Source: Gillisella vitis
GTDB lineage: Bacteria > Pseudomonadota > Alphaproteobacteria > Rhizobiales > Rhizobiaceae
DNA: 64,000 nucleotides
Reading direction: 5' to 3'
NCBI RefSeq assembly: GCF_014204625.1
Contig: NZ_JACHLU010000007.1
Span: 143,019 to 207,018, forward strand
In this document: in pieces, positions 17,271 through 25,483 of the stretch
Layout of the letters: each line of letters starts with the position of its first letter
Numbering within the stretch: position 1 is the first letter of the stretch
Program-made: the position numbers and the translations under genes
Notes under the pieces: model-generated
Databases searched by the model: none
Seen by the model: only the letters and a program-made list of their open reading frames with translations
Told to the model about the DNA's origin: nothing

Positions 17271-17417
17271 ATGACCGATGACGTCATTTTTTATACCAAT
17301 CCCATGTCGCGCGGCCGCATCCTCCGCTGAAGGCTGGAAGAAATCGGCCAGACTCCATTATCCTTTCGTTTGCCTTTTCTGGAAAACCGGTTCCCATTTT
17401 TCGAACCAAAGCTCTAA
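17271..17417 (+). pseudogene. Remnant of a glutathione S-transferase gene
   Basis: The ATG at 17271 opens M-T-D-D-V-I-F-Y-T-N-P-M-S-R-G-R-I-L-R, the start of a bacterial GST thioredoxin-like domain. A TGA (17328-17330) then stands where the family has Trp, and the same frame continues R-L-E-E-I-G-Q-T-P before losing similarity and ending at 17415-17417. A single TGG to TGA change would explain the first stop. The remaining roughly 150 codons expected for a GST are absent. The end overlaps the diguanylate cyclase stop by four bases. Judged a decayed gene rather than a short functional peptide. Confidence 0.72.
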
Positions 17418-18691
17418 GCAGGCACCTGCGCGGAAAGACCAGAACCGCTCAATGCATTGCAGCCTGCCATAACCTCGTCCTGCTCTTTTCGCGCCTGCGG
17501 ACCAGAATAGGATCGCACACAGTTTCGACCATAGTGTTTTGCTTCATAGAGAGCACTGTCGGCCCGCATCAGCGCCGTCTCCAGATCAGGCATTTGATCA
17601 GGCAGGCAACAAACGCCAATACTGATTGTTACGCCTATCTGTCTGTCACGCCACAGAATAGACATTTGCGAAACGGCATTCCGAATTGCTTCACAAAACG
17701 CCATCGCATCATGGCCGCCATGAGCCGGAATCAGCACAGCAAATTCCTCTCCACCCATTCTGCCAAAAACCATGTCCGCGGAAAGGTGCGCCGTGACAAT
17801 CTGCGTAAAGCGCTGCAACACAAGATCGCCGCAGGCGTGGCCATGACTATCATTGACACTTTTGAAATGATCGATATCGATCAACGCAATAACACCCTCT
17901 GCCCGGCGCAGTCGCTTGAGGGCCTGATCATAAAATGCCCGCCGATTCAGCACGCCGGTCAACATGTCCGTTTCTGAGGCGTGCTTATATTGCCGAAGGC
18001 TGCGCTCTCGAACCAGAGAGAAAACTCCAAAGCCTAACCCCAGAGCATCACAGTAGAGCACAAACGTCATGGCGTTGAACCAGGGCGTAACGGCAATGCC
18101 GTTGACCTCCATGACCGGATAGACAATGGCAAGCGGCAAACGCGCCATTGTCAGCACGGCATAGAGCACCCCCATGACAAGGATCAGAATACGCGCAGGC
18201 AGCCTCTCCTGTCTCCACCCCAGCCATACAGACCAAAGGCCCAAAGCAAGTTGCGGAACGAAAAGAAAATTATAGACCCCAATTCGATGATTGGGAACGG
18301 CCAGAAAGTCTGGAATGGCTAAACAGAGTATGATCCAGACCGTAGCGACCAGAACGACCCAGATATACGGCCTCGAAAACCCGTCGAACGCCCGAAATCC
18401 AATCCAGATAAAGCCCATTCCCAACAGCAAAAAAAGTATACCGCCGCCCATTCCGTAGCTTTCGGGAATAATTCCACGCAAGGATTGCAGCATCTGACCT
18501 GTTGCTATGCAAAAATAACCAATTGCCCAAAAAGCAAGTTCTGCGGATTTTTTCTCGAAACACCAACTGAACAGCATCAGCATCGCAACGATCAACGAAG
18601 CGACAAGACCACACAAATTTAATGTTGGAACATTGAATAAATCAACCAAAGGACACAAACCTGATTTAAACCCGAAATGTGGTTTTCGCAT
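17414..18691 (-). CDS. Membrane-anchored diguanylate cyclase (GGEEF)
   Basis: A 425-residue protein. About seven hydrophobic helices fill residues 22-225, followed by a GGDEF domain (about 238-400) with L-T-G-V-L-N-R-R, metal-binding I-D-I-D-H-F-K (271-277) and an intact G-G-E-E-F (313-317). It should make cyclic di-GMP in response to a signal sensed by the membrane module, controlling motility or exopolysaccharide. The RxxD inhibitory site normally just ahead of GGEEF is not present (A-H-L-S-A-D-M), so classic product inhibition is unlikely. No EAL domain. The gene follows an AT-rich spacer and is divergent from the RBBP9-like hydrolase. Confidence 0.93.
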   Translation of the reverse strand: MRKPHFGFKSGLCPLVDLFNVPTLNLCGLVASLIVAMLMLFSWCFEKKSAELAFWAIGYFCIATGQMLQSLRGIIPESYGMGGGILFLLLGMGFIWIGFRAFDGFSRPYIWVVLVATVWIILCLAIPDFLAVPNHRIGVYNFLFVPQLALGLWSVWLGWRQERLPARILILVMGVLYAVLTMARLPLAIVYPVMEVNGIAVTPWFNAMTFVLYCDALGLGFGVFSLVRERSLRQYKHASETDMLTGVLNRRAFYDQALKRLRRAEGVIALIDIDHFKSVNDSHGHACGDLVLQRFTQIVTAHLSADMVFGRMGGEEFAVLIPAHGGHDAMAFCEAIRNAVSQMSILWRDRQIGVTISIGVCCLPDQMPDLETALMRADSALYEAKHYGRNCVRSYSGPQARKEQDEVMAGCNALSGSGLSAQVPA

Positions 18692-19042
18692 TTTGACACA
18701 ACTAAATAATATTTATACACTCATTCGAAAATATTTCGTGAAATAAATGAAAAAAATCGAGAAATACTAAAACACGCAACTAAAATATCCGATGCATTGA
18801 GACTTAATTGACAACAATCAAATTTGTATATTTAGTTTTTTCTAAATCAACTTTTGATTTACATTAATCCGTATCAATCCCCCAAAGCTGTATGGTGAGA
18901 TTTTTAAACAATAGAGCACCATGATCAGCCTCGCCCATAGGTCTCACCTCGGACAATCGGCGCGGGAACAGCGCTGAAATTCTTCTCTATATCGATCAAC
19001 CCCACTCTTGACGAAAAGCGCAAGCCAACGCAAATAGAGCAG
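18692..19042. other. AT-rich divergent spacer
   Basis: A 351-base gap, markedly AT-rich from about 18700 to 18880 compared with the GC-rich genes around it. Apart from one plus-strand promoter candidate near its middle I see no gene, RNA or long dyad. Low GC may reflect a binding region for a nucleoid protein such as MucR or Ros-type regulators of rhizobia, which is a guess. Confidence 0.5.
18808..18836 (+). promoter_or_regulatory. Candidate promoter toward the RBBP9-like hydrolase
   Basis: Perfect TTGACA at 18808-18813, a 17-base spacer and TTTAGT at 18831-18836, in AT-rich DNA. It is about 200 bases before the hydrolase start, so the leader would be long. Confidence 0.4.
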
Positions 19043-19591
19043 ATGAAGGCATCGCAAGCAGATATTCTTATCGTTCCCGGCTACACCAATTCCGGGCCGG
19101 ATCACTGGCAGACCCGCTGGGAAAATAAACTCGCCACAGCAAGGCGGGTTGAACAGGCGGAATGGTCCAAGCCGGTCAAGGAAGACTGGGTCGCGCGCCT
19201 TGTCGACGATGTCAATCGCGCCGAGAAACCCGTTGTGCTGGTCGCCCATTCCTTGGGTGTCCCAACAGTGATCCATGCGACCCCGCATTTTACAAATAAA
19301 GTGGCCGGAGCCTTTCTGGTTGCCCCCCCGGATGTGGCCAACAGCGCCATACGGCCAAAACATCTGATGACATTTGGCCCCTATCCGCGTGAAACCCTGC
19401 CGTTTCCGACCTTGATGATTGCCAGCCGCAATGATCCATTCGGCACTTACGAACATGCCGATGATATTGCCAGAGCATGGGGTGCAACATTGGTTGACGC
19501 TGGAGACGCAGGTCACATCAACGCCGAATCAGGCCATGGTCCGTGGCCGGAAGGCACAATGGTGTTTGCGCAATTTCTCAGCAAATTATGA
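19043..19591 (+). CDS. RBBP9/YdeN family alpha/beta hydrolase
   Basis: A 182-residue small serine hydrolase fold. Visible are V-P-G-Y-T-N-S-G-P-D-H-W at the N terminus (family hallmark), the nucleophile in V-A-H-S-L-G-V (about residue 70), the acid in S-R-N-D-P-F near 133 and the histidine in G-H-I-N-A-E-S-G-H-G near 164. Members are esterase-like but their bacterial substrates are unknown. It stands alone between the diguanylate cyclase and purC, and the opposite-strand 190-codon frame over it is a shadow. Confidence 0.86.
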   Translation: MKASQADILIVPGYTNSGPDHWQTRWENKLATARRVEQAEWSKPVKEDWVARLVDDVNRAEKPVVLVAHSLGVPTVIHATPHFTNKVAGAFLVAPPDVANSAIRPKHLMTFGPYPRETLPFPTLMIASRNDPFGTYEHADDIARAWGATLVDAGDAGHINAESGHGPWPEGTMVFAQFLSKL

Positions 19592-19855
19592 GGGCCTCAA
19601 CAGATGATGAGGAGTGTGATTTTAAAGTTATCCATGCCTTTCTTGTTGGTTCCATTTCGTGGTTTGCCGGAGCTATGATAGAAGTATTCTACAAATGGTT
19701 TTGAAATGCATTCTGTGATTCACGCGCTTTAACAGGCGCAAAATCATGAAAGGGGCAAGAGCCGGATTGTGAACACCCGCGTTTTCCGTTATGGACCGCC
19801 TCAAACACTGACACAGAGCGTCCCTTGTGCGACGCCAAGATAGAGACAAGCCGTC

Positions 19856-20620
19856 ATGAACCGTCGCCGCCGTATTTACGAAGGCAAGGCCAAGATCCTG
19901 TATGAGGGTCCTGAGCCGGGCACGCTGATCCAGTTTTTCAAGGATGACGCAACTGCGTTCAACAAGAAAAAACATGATGTGATTGACGGAAAAGGTGTTC
20001 TGAACAACCGCATTTGCGAGTATGTTTATACCAATCTTAACAAAATTGGCATTCCCACCCATTTCATTCGTCGCCTCAACATGCGCGAGCAATTGATCAA
20101 GGAAGTGGAAATCATTCCCCTTCAGATCGTTGTTCGGAATGTTGCCGCCGGTACGCTGTCGAAACGCCTCGGAATCGAGGAAGGCGTGGTGTTGCCGCGC
20201 TCCATCATCGAATTCTATTACAAGTCCGATGCTCTGGAAGATCCAATCGTCTCCGAAGAGCATATCACGGCGTTTGGCTGGGCCAATCCGGCCGAGCTGG
20301 ATGACATCATGGCGCTGGCCATCCGCATCAATGACTTTCTCAGCGGGCTTTTCCTTGGCATCGGCATTCAGCTGGTTGATTTCAAGATCGAATGTGGCCG
20401 TCTCTATGAGGGCGACATGATGCGGATCGTGCTTGCCGATGAAATTTCACCGGACAGCTGCCGCCTGTGGGACATCGAGACCAACGAAAAGCTGGACAAG
20501 GACCGATTCCGCGATGATATGGGCGGACTGCTCGAAGCCTATCAGGAAGTGGCACGTCGGCTTGGTATTATCAATGAAAACGAACCCGTTCGCGGCACTG
20601 GTCCGGTTCTGGTCAAATAA
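19856..20620 (+). CDS. purC: SAICAR synthetase
   Basis: Phosphoribosylaminoimidazole-succinocarboxamide synthase, step 8 of purine synthesis. The 254-residue protein starts [13 protein letters not shown] and contains the conserved [13 protein letters not shown] near residue 88 and L-V-D-F-K-I-E-C-G near 177. It is followed by purS after 17 bases, forming a purC-purS-purQ group. The 264 bases before it hold no recognised feature. Confidence 0.97.
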   Translation: MNRRRRIYEGKAKILYEGPEPGTLIQFFKDDATAFNKKKHDVIDGKGVLNNRICEYVYTNLNKIGIPTHFIRRLNMREQLIKEVEIIPLQIVVRNVAAGTLSKRLGIEEGVVLPRSIIEFYYKSDALEDPIVSEEHITAFGWANPAELDDIMALAIRINDFLSGLFLGIGIQLVDFKIECGRLYEGDMMRIVLADEISPDSCRLWDIETNEKLDKDRFRDDMGGLLEAYQEVARRLGIINENEPVRGTGPVLVK

Positions 20621-20637
20621 GTTTTGGAGACACATTC

Positions 20638-20880
20638 GTGATTAAGGCTCGCGTCACCGTCACTTTGAAAAACGGCGTTCTGGATCCACAGGGCAAGGCT
20701 ATTGAAGGCGCCCTTGGCGCATTGGGTTTTGATGGCGTCAACCAGGTTCGCCAGGGCAAGGTCTTTGATCTCGTGCTGGAAACCTCCGACAAGGCTCATG
20801 CCGAAGAGCAGCTGAAAGCCATGTGCGAAAAGCTGCTGGCCAACACGGTGATCGAAAACTACGCGATCTCGATCGACTGA
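20638..20880 (+). CDS. purS: Phosphoribosylformylglycinamidine synthase subunit PurS
   Basis: An 80-residue structural subunit that joins PurL and PurQ in the FGAM synthase complex of species with a small PurL. It starts with GTG (20638) after GGAG. Conserved V-T-L-K-N-G-V-L-D-P-Q-G-K-A near the N terminus and a C-terminal E-K-L-L-A-N-T-V-I-E-N-Y are typical. purQ follows after 118 bases; purL is not in the window. Confidence 0.95.
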   Translation: MIKARVTVTLKNGVLDPQGKAIEGALGALGFDGVNQVRQGKVFDLVLETSDKAHAEEQLKAMCEKLLANTVIENYAISID

Positions 20881-20998
20881 TACGCAGACTTCAACGCCTG
20901 CCGATTCATCAGAACGGAAGGCGTTGCGCATCCTATTTTCACACGTCCTCCCTCCCTGAGGATAGGCAGAAACAAAGAGCAAGGTTCGAGCCGCCGCC

Positions 20999-21673
20999 AT
21001 GAAATCAGCCGTTGTCCAACTCCCCGGCCTTAACCGCGACCGCGATATGATTGCGGCCCTGACCAAGATTTCCGGCGTTGAGCCAGTTACTGTCTGGCAG
21101 ACAGAAACAGAGCTGCCAGATGTTGACCTGATTGTCATTCCCGGCGGCTTTTCCTATGGCGATTATCTGCGCTGTGGCGCAATTGCCGCCCGGATGCCGG
21201 TGATGCAAGCAATCAAGGCAAAAGCAGAACAGGGCGTTAAGGTTCTTGGCGTCTGCAATGGCTTTCAGATTCTTGTCGAGGCTGGCCTGTTGCCCGGCGC
21301 ATTGATGCGCAATGCCTCGCTGAAATTTGTCTGCCGCGAAGTCAAGCTTGAAGTGGTCAATGACGAGACGGATTTCACCCGTGCCTATGCCAAGGGCCAG
21401 ATCATTCGCTGCCCTGTAGCGCACCACGACGGCAATTACTTTGCCGACGCTGAAACGCTGAAGAGCATTGAGGACAATGGTCAGGTGGTGTTCCGCTATG
21501 CTGAAGGCACCAACCCAAATGGCTCGGTGAACAATATCGCTGGCATTATAAATGCAGGCGGCAATGTTCTTGGCATGATGCCTCACCCTGAAAACCTGAT
21601 TGAAGCCGCACATGGCGGCAATGACGGACGCGGGCTGTTTGCATCGGCACTGGATGTCATCGCTGCGGCCTGA
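20999..21673 (+). CDS. purQ: Phosphoribosylformylglycinamidine synthase subunit PurQ
   Basis: The glutamine amidotransferase subunit that supplies ammonia to PurL. It has 224 residues with the class I triad: nucleophile in G-V-C-N-G-F-Q near residue 87, and His/Glu in M-P-H-P-E-N near 198. The [11 protein letters not shown] motif near 50 is specific to PurQ. It is the last pur gene here; a small lipoprotein gene follows after 128 bases. Confidence 0.97.
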   Translation: MKSAVVQLPGLNRDRDMIAALTKISGVEPVTVWQTETELPDVDLIVIPGGFSYGDYLRCGAIAARMPVMQAIKAKAEQGVKVLGVCNGFQILVEAGLLPGALMRNASLKFVCREVKLEVVNDETDFTRAYAKGQIIRCPVAHHDGNYFADAETLKSIEDNGQVVFRYAEGTNPNGSVNNIAGIINAGGNVLGMMPHPENLIEAAHGGNDGRGLFASALDVIAAA

Positions 21674-21801
21674 ACCTTGCCATGATATGTGGCTATGACG
21701 ATGCACTCTACCGTATGGTTTCCTCCTTAAATCCAAGAGGGTTTAAAGACAAATCGTGACGTAGGCAGGATCGCTCCCGAAAATTTCCGACAGGATTGAA
21801 C

Positions 21802-22188
21802 ATGCGTAAACTCCTTCTTCTGGCTTGTCTCGCCGGCATTGCGACACTTGCCTCCTGCGCATCAAAGCCACCCGCTCCACCTGCCGGACGCAGTGCAGAT
21901 GAGGTCATCCACCGCGTGATGAAGGGTGCGTCCAGTTGCTGGTTCAAGTCCGAAGACCCTGCCTTCAAATCCTACAGGATGGATGCCGAGCTGACGTCTT
22001 TTTCAGGCCAACCACGCATTCTGCTGGTTCGCAAGGGATCATCCGACATTCGGCCGCTGCTGGTCGTGATGGCAATGGGCAATCCTGCCAAGATTCAGGC
22101 GTTCGGACCATTGATGAATGAGTCACTATCTGCTCGCATCTCCACCGACATCAAGCGCTGGGTCAATGGCAGCCCAGCCTGCCGATAA
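21802..22188 (+). CDS. Small outer-membrane-type lipoprotein, function unknown
   Basis: A 128-residue protein with a lipoprotein signal: M-R-K-L-L-L-L-A then the lipobox L-A-S-C near residue 21, followed by a Pro/Ala-rich linker. The mature part (about 105 residues) has two further cysteines (S-S-C-W and the near-terminal P-A-C-R) that could form a disulfide. The longest frame begins with a TTG two codons earlier; the ATG at 21802 has AGGA at proper distance. I do not recognise the family. It sits between purQ and the PagL-like gene. Confidence 0.75.
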   Translation: MRKLLLLACLAGIATLASCASKPPAPPAGRSADEVIHRVMKGASSCWFKSEDPAFKSYRMDAELTSFSGQPRILLVRKGSSDIRPLLVVMAMGNPAKIQAFGPLMNESLSARISTDIKRWVNGSPACR

Positions 22189-22244
22189 TTCAGCGCTGTG
22201 ATATTTTTGTAGACGCTCTTTTCGAAAAAATTTGGCAAATTGTA

Positions 22245-22271
22245 CCCTGCGAATCAATGGGATTCGCAGGG
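22245..22271 (+). promoter_or_regulatory. RBS-occluding hairpin before the PagL-like gene
   Basis: Perfect 11-bp arms CCCTGCGAATC (22245-22255) and GATTCGCAGGG (22261-22271) with a 5-base loop. The last three G of the right arm begin the Shine-Dalgarno GGGAG (22269-22273) of the gene starting at 22282, so folding would hide the ribosome site. This could be temperature- or factor-controlled translation; a terminator of the upstream lipoprotein gene is less likely because no U tract follows. Confidence 0.6.
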
Positions 22272-22281
22272 AGATTGACAC

Positions 22282-22845
22282 ATGCGCATAAACAGGGTGC
22301 GGATTGCAAAAATTCTAGTTTTTTGCACGGCTTTAAGCTGTACTGCTGGAATGCAAAATGCAATTGCGGGCAGTGATCATGTTTTTGATGAGTTGCGCTT
22401 TGGTGCTGTAACATCCCTGCAAAACCACGAAAAAGGGGCCGCAGGTGAAGTCACCCTGTTTTTCGACCCTTTTTCACGCGATACCGCATCTGGCCTGTGG
22501 CAGAGCTTAGCGCGTCCCCGCGTTCACGTGGGCGGTGAAATCGGCAGTGCCAGCACAAACAATCAGGTCTTTGCAGGCTTGAGCTGGACCGTTGACCTGA
22601 CGGACAAAGCTTTTGTTGAAGCCGGATTTGGTGGCGTTATCCACGATGGCGCGATCAATGACCAGCACCGGAATGGACCTGATCTCGGGTGTCGGGCGCT
22701 GTTTCGGGAATATGCCGCAGCGGGCTATCGCATAAACAAAACGTGGAGCCTGCTTGCCCAGATCGAACACGCATCAAATGCCGATCTTTGCGATCCCAAT
22801 GACGGCATGACGCGGGCCGGTGTCATGGTTGGCTATAAATTCTAA
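22282..22845 (+). CDS. PagL-like lipid A 3-O-deacylase family outer-membrane protein
   Basis: A 187-residue protein with a signal peptide (about 1-30, ending A-I-A-G) and an alternating hydrophobic pattern expected of an eight-strand beta barrel that ends in V-G-Y-K-F with a terminal Phe. Near residue 159 it has E-H-A-S-N, placing His and Ser two apart as in the PagL catalytic pair, followed by N-D-G. The Glu that completes the triad in Pseudomonas PagL is not evident at the same spacing (a Thr is there, an Asp three residues before). Acyloxyacyl hydrolase is the usual database label. The probable role is removal of the 3-O acyl chain from lipid A. Confidence 0.72.
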   Translation: MRINRVRIAKILVFCTALSCTAGMQNAIAGSDHVFDELRFGAVTSLQNHEKGAAGEVTLFFDPFSRDTASGLWQSLARPRVHVGGEIGSASTNNQVFAGLSWTVDLTDKAFVEAGFGGVIHDGAINDQHRNGPDLGCRALFREYAAAGYRINKTWSLLAQIEHASNADLCDPNDGMTRAGVMVGYKF

Positions 22846-22969
22846 ACATCTCCCGCTTTTCAGCACCAGAATTATTGAGGCATTCTTTACACCAGAAGCG
22901 GTTTAAAGAATTACATCGCCCCTTGTGCGCCATACCGAGTGAGAGGCGCTGTAAAACGATACAGCAGAA

Positions 22970-23005
22970 ATCCGACGCGGCAGGTTGGGACAAGCCGCAT
23001 CGGAT
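22970..23005. repeat. Imperfect palindrome after the DUF1127 gene
   Basis: Arms ATCCGACGCGGC and GCCGCATCGGAT pair at 11 of 12 positions with one G-U, with a 12-base loop, 15 bases past the DUF1127 stop on the minus strand. The minus-strand tail is only moderately T-rich. It may be the gene's terminator or another RIME-type fragment (it shares CATCGGAT with the element near 14 kb). Confidence 0.5.
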
Positions 23006-23019
23006 GTCACACAACAACA

Positions 23020-23262
23020 TCAAAACAGGTAGGTTGACCTTTTCAACTCTGTCCGCGCCTGTTGTCGTGTAATCCCAACATCCTTGAGCAGATCATCGCC
23101 AATATCCTCAAGGCTTGCGCGCGTGGAGCGCACCATCCACCACCGCGACAATGCCGAAAGAAGACGCCGCAGCCCGGACACCAGATTGATCTTGCTGGCT
23201 TGAGGTGCAGTTGGCGTCACATTTTCTCTCGCCGCACATTCAATTGTATCTATTGTCACCAT
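23020..23262 (-). CDS. DUF1127 small protein
   Basis: An 80-residue protein whose C-terminal half shows the DUF1127 pattern: R-W-W then R-A-S-L-E-D-I-G-D-D-L-L-K-D-V-G-I-T-R. Small arginine-rich DUF1127 proteins in Agrobacterium are linked to RNA binding and phosphate and carbon metabolism control; this one is longer at the N terminus. The start at 23260-23262 has GGTGA upstream; the longest frame adds four residues. It is divergent from a MocR-type regulator, with about 100 bases between, so the two may share control. Confidence 0.85.
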   Translation of the reverse strand: MVTIDTIECAARENVTPTAPQASKINLVSGLRRLLSALSRWWMVRSTRASLEDIGDDLLKDVGITRQQARTELKRSTYLF

Positions 23263-23342
23263 TTTTATCACCATTCATCAACAATATCGACGTTGATTGC
23301 TTGATCCCTGCCTAAAAATGGATACAATGCATTCAGATATAA

Positions 23343-23363
23343 TGACAATGAGGATAATTGTCA
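23343..23363. promoter_or_regulatory. Palindrome at the start of the MocR gene
   Basis: TGACAAT (23343-23349) and ATTGTCA (23357-23363) flank GAGGATA, which contains the ribosome binding site. A perfect 7-bp dyad here suggests autorepression by the GntR-type regulator or a mRNA hairpin over the site. A nearby GATACAAT (23332-23339 region) shares the ACAAT core. Confidence 0.45.
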
Positions 23364-24787
23364 TGGTGACGCATTGGCTTCCTAACCTCTCTGATACGCA
23401 AGGACCGCTCTATGTTCGCATTGCTGACAAGGCAGAGGACGACATCAAGAATGGTATTTTACCAGCCGGGACAAAATTGCCCCCGCAACGCGATTTGGCC
23501 TATGATTTAAAGGTGACAATAGGGACAATCAGTCGCGCCTATGCGCTCTTGCGGGAGCGTGGCCTTGTGGCTGGTGAAGTCGGGCGTGGCACCTATATCC
23601 AATCCGGGTTACAATCGGACCAACCGGAAGTGCATCGTGACCCGGTCACCCTGACCTATGGCGGCACGCGGACATTGTCACCACCGCCGGGAAAATTGCG
23701 TTTTGACACCACAGCGGCCGTTGATGTGGGCCAGGCGGATATTGTCGGGCAATTGATGATGGATATTGCCCGTGAACAGCCCGGTGAGATTTCGAGCTAC
23801 ACACGCACCCTGTCGCCGGACTGGCTGGAGGCCGGGCGTCGGTGGCTATCCAACGGGGACTGGTCGCCCAACCCCGCCAATATCGTGCCTCAGCTGGGCG
23901 TTCACGCCGGTGTCAACGCCGTCATTGCTGCGATCAGCGGCACCGGCGATCGGATCGTTTGCGAGCATCTGACCTATTCGCAGATTGCCCGCAGCGCCTT
24001 GCTGATGGGGCGACAGATTGCACTGGTCGATTCCGATGGCGACGGTATTTTGCCGGAGGATTTTGAGCGTGTCTGTGTGCGCGAGCATCCCAAAGCCGCC
24101 TTCATCATGTCGTCAGGTCAAAATCCGACTCTATCCGCCCTTCCCCTTTCCCGCCGCCAGGAGATTGTCGATATTGCCCGAAAATATAATGTCTGGCTGA
24201 TTGAAGACTATATTTACGGCGGACTGATCGACGACGGCATCCCGCTGCTCGCGCAGCTTGCACCGGACCGTACCTTTTTGCTCAACAGCCTGTCGAAATC
24301 GGTTGCGGCGGGCGTGCGTGGCGGCTGGGTGGCCTGCCCTGAACATATGAACCAGCGGGTGCGCATCACGCAGAAAATGGTCTGCGGTGGCATACCATTT
24401 TTGCTTGCCGAGCTTTCGGCTCGTCTTGTGTTGTCTGGTGCGGCCAATGACATCAAGGCAAAAGTGATCGCCGAATTTTCAGCACGTGAGGAAATTGTCA
24501 GGACCGCGTTTGCCGGCCTTGAGTTCCGCTCACACCCCAAACTGCCCTATTTTTGGTTGAAATTGCCCGAGCCATGGCTTTCGGGAACCTTCAAGCAGGC
24601 CGCCTTTGATGCTGGCATTCTGGTTGATGATGAGGATGAATTCAAGCCTGCGCGCTCATCCAAGGTGTTTCACCATATCCGGGCAGGCTTCAGCGAAGGA
24701 CGCGACCGCGCAATAGCAAAAGCAGGTCTTCTTGCTCTGCGCCAGTTGCTTGACCAAACGCCCCTGGGCAACAGTGCAACCATCTGA
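23363..24787 (+). CDS. MocR-type regulator (GntR winged helix fused to aminotransferase-like domain)
   Basis: A 474-residue protein. Residues about 12-80 form a GntR winged helix (L-Y-V-R-I-A-D-K, G-T-K-L-P-P-Q-R-D-L-A, T-I-G-T-I-S-R-A-Y). Residues about 120-460 form a fold type I aminotransferase domain, with the PLP lysine expected in L-N-S-L-S-K-S-V near residue 312. MocR proteins act as PLP-dependent transcription regulators of vitamin B6, GABA, taurine or other amine metabolism; no such genes lie nearby. The start at 23363 follows GAGGA, 22 codons inside the longest frame. Divergent from DUF1127. Confidence 0.9.
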   Translation: MVTHWLPNLSDTQGPLYVRIADKAEDDIKNGILPAGTKLPPQRDLAYDLKVTIGTISRAYALLRERGLVAGEVGRGTYIQSGLQSDQPEVHRDPVTLTYGGTRTLSPPPGKLRFDTTAAVDVGQADIVGQLMMDIAREQPGEISSYTRTLSPDWLEAGRRWLSNGDWSPNPANIVPQLGVHAGVNAVIAAISGTGDRIVCEHLTYSQIARSALLMGRQIALVDSDGDGILPEDFERVCVREHPKAAFIMSSGQNPTLSALPLSRRQEIVDIARKYNVWLIEDYIYGGLIDDGIPLLAQLAPDRTFLLNSLSKSVAAGVRGGWVACPEHMNQRVRITQKMVCGGIPFLLAELSARLVLSGAANDIKAKVIAEFSAREEIVRTAFAGLEFRSHPKLPYFWLKLPEPWLSGTFKQAAFDAGILVDDEDEFKPARSSKVFHHIRAGFSEGRDRAIAKAGLLALRQLLDQTPLGNSATI

Positions 24788-24836
24788 TTGAGACTGCCAC
24801 AGCGCCATGCTTCGACACAGCAGGGCGCTGTAACCA

Positions 24837-25457
24837 TTACAGAGTGGTGAGTGTCCAGTTGACAATGTCGGCTGTCACCTGACCAAATGCCGCAGACAAG
24901 GCATTGACCATTGCCTGATTGTCCTCGCCCTTGGTTGGCACGGTCGCCGAAAATACTTTTTGGGAAATGACGGTACCATTGCGATCATTCAGCAGCTTGA
25001 CCGAGATGGCAACATTGGCCCGGCGTCCGCCGTTTGTATCAATCTCAAACGTCTTGATGTCAGAAATCAGCTGATAATCAATGGCCAACCCCTGCCCCGG
25101 CTTGCCCACACCGGCCAGCTTGCCGGTGCTGTCAAAAGCCTCCACCAGTTTGGACTGCACCATCAAGGGCAATTTGTCGCCCCACTGCGATTTCGCCAGA
25201 TATTGCACCTCTGTACCCGATACGCGCACGACAATCATGTCGCTATCCAACATCTTCAGGGCTGTTGGATTGGCAATCAGAAGCTGACGCTTGGCAACGG
25301 GCTGCTTGGTGGCTGCAAGCCGAACACTGGCCAGATCATAGGTGTCATTCTTTGTGCCAGACGCACAGCCAACAAGCATGATACCCATCAAGGAACCGAC
25401 GCAGGCTGCGCGAAATATGGCTGCCGGATGCCGACGTAACTTCGAATAACTCATCAT
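24837..25457 (-). CDS. ABC-type transport auxiliary lipoprotein (PqiC/LinL-like)
   Basis: A 206-residue lipoprotein: positively charged N terminus, hydrophobic core, lipobox L-V-G-C near residue 31, then an A-B-C-transport-auxiliary domain with V-R-V-S-G-T-E-V-Q-Y and R-A-N-V-A-I-S-V-K-L-L-N. It is the last gene of an Mla-type operon, right after mlaD, and probably anchors the system in the outer membrane as PqiC or LinL do. The longest frame overlaps the mlaD stop through a GTG; the ATG at 25455-25457 has AAGGGA upstream and was chosen. Confidence 0.85.
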   Translation of the reverse strand: MMSYSKLRRHPAAIFRAACVGSLMGIMLVGCASGTKNDTYDLASVRLAATKQPVAKRQLLIANPTALKMLDSDMIVVRVSGTEVQYLAKSQWGDKLPLMVQSKLVEAFDSTGKLAGVGKPGQGLAIDYQLISDIKTFEIDTNGGRRANVAISVKLLNDRNGTVISQKVFSATVPTKGEDNQAMVNALSAAFGQVTADIVNWTLTTL

Positions 25458-25483
25458 GAGTCCCTTTTCCCCAGAAAAACCCG

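Noticed and set aside
18944..19516. 190-codon minus-strand open frame over the RBBP9-like hydrolase
   Set aside because: The plus-strand hydrolase has a full catalytic triad and family start; the opposite frame has no domain.
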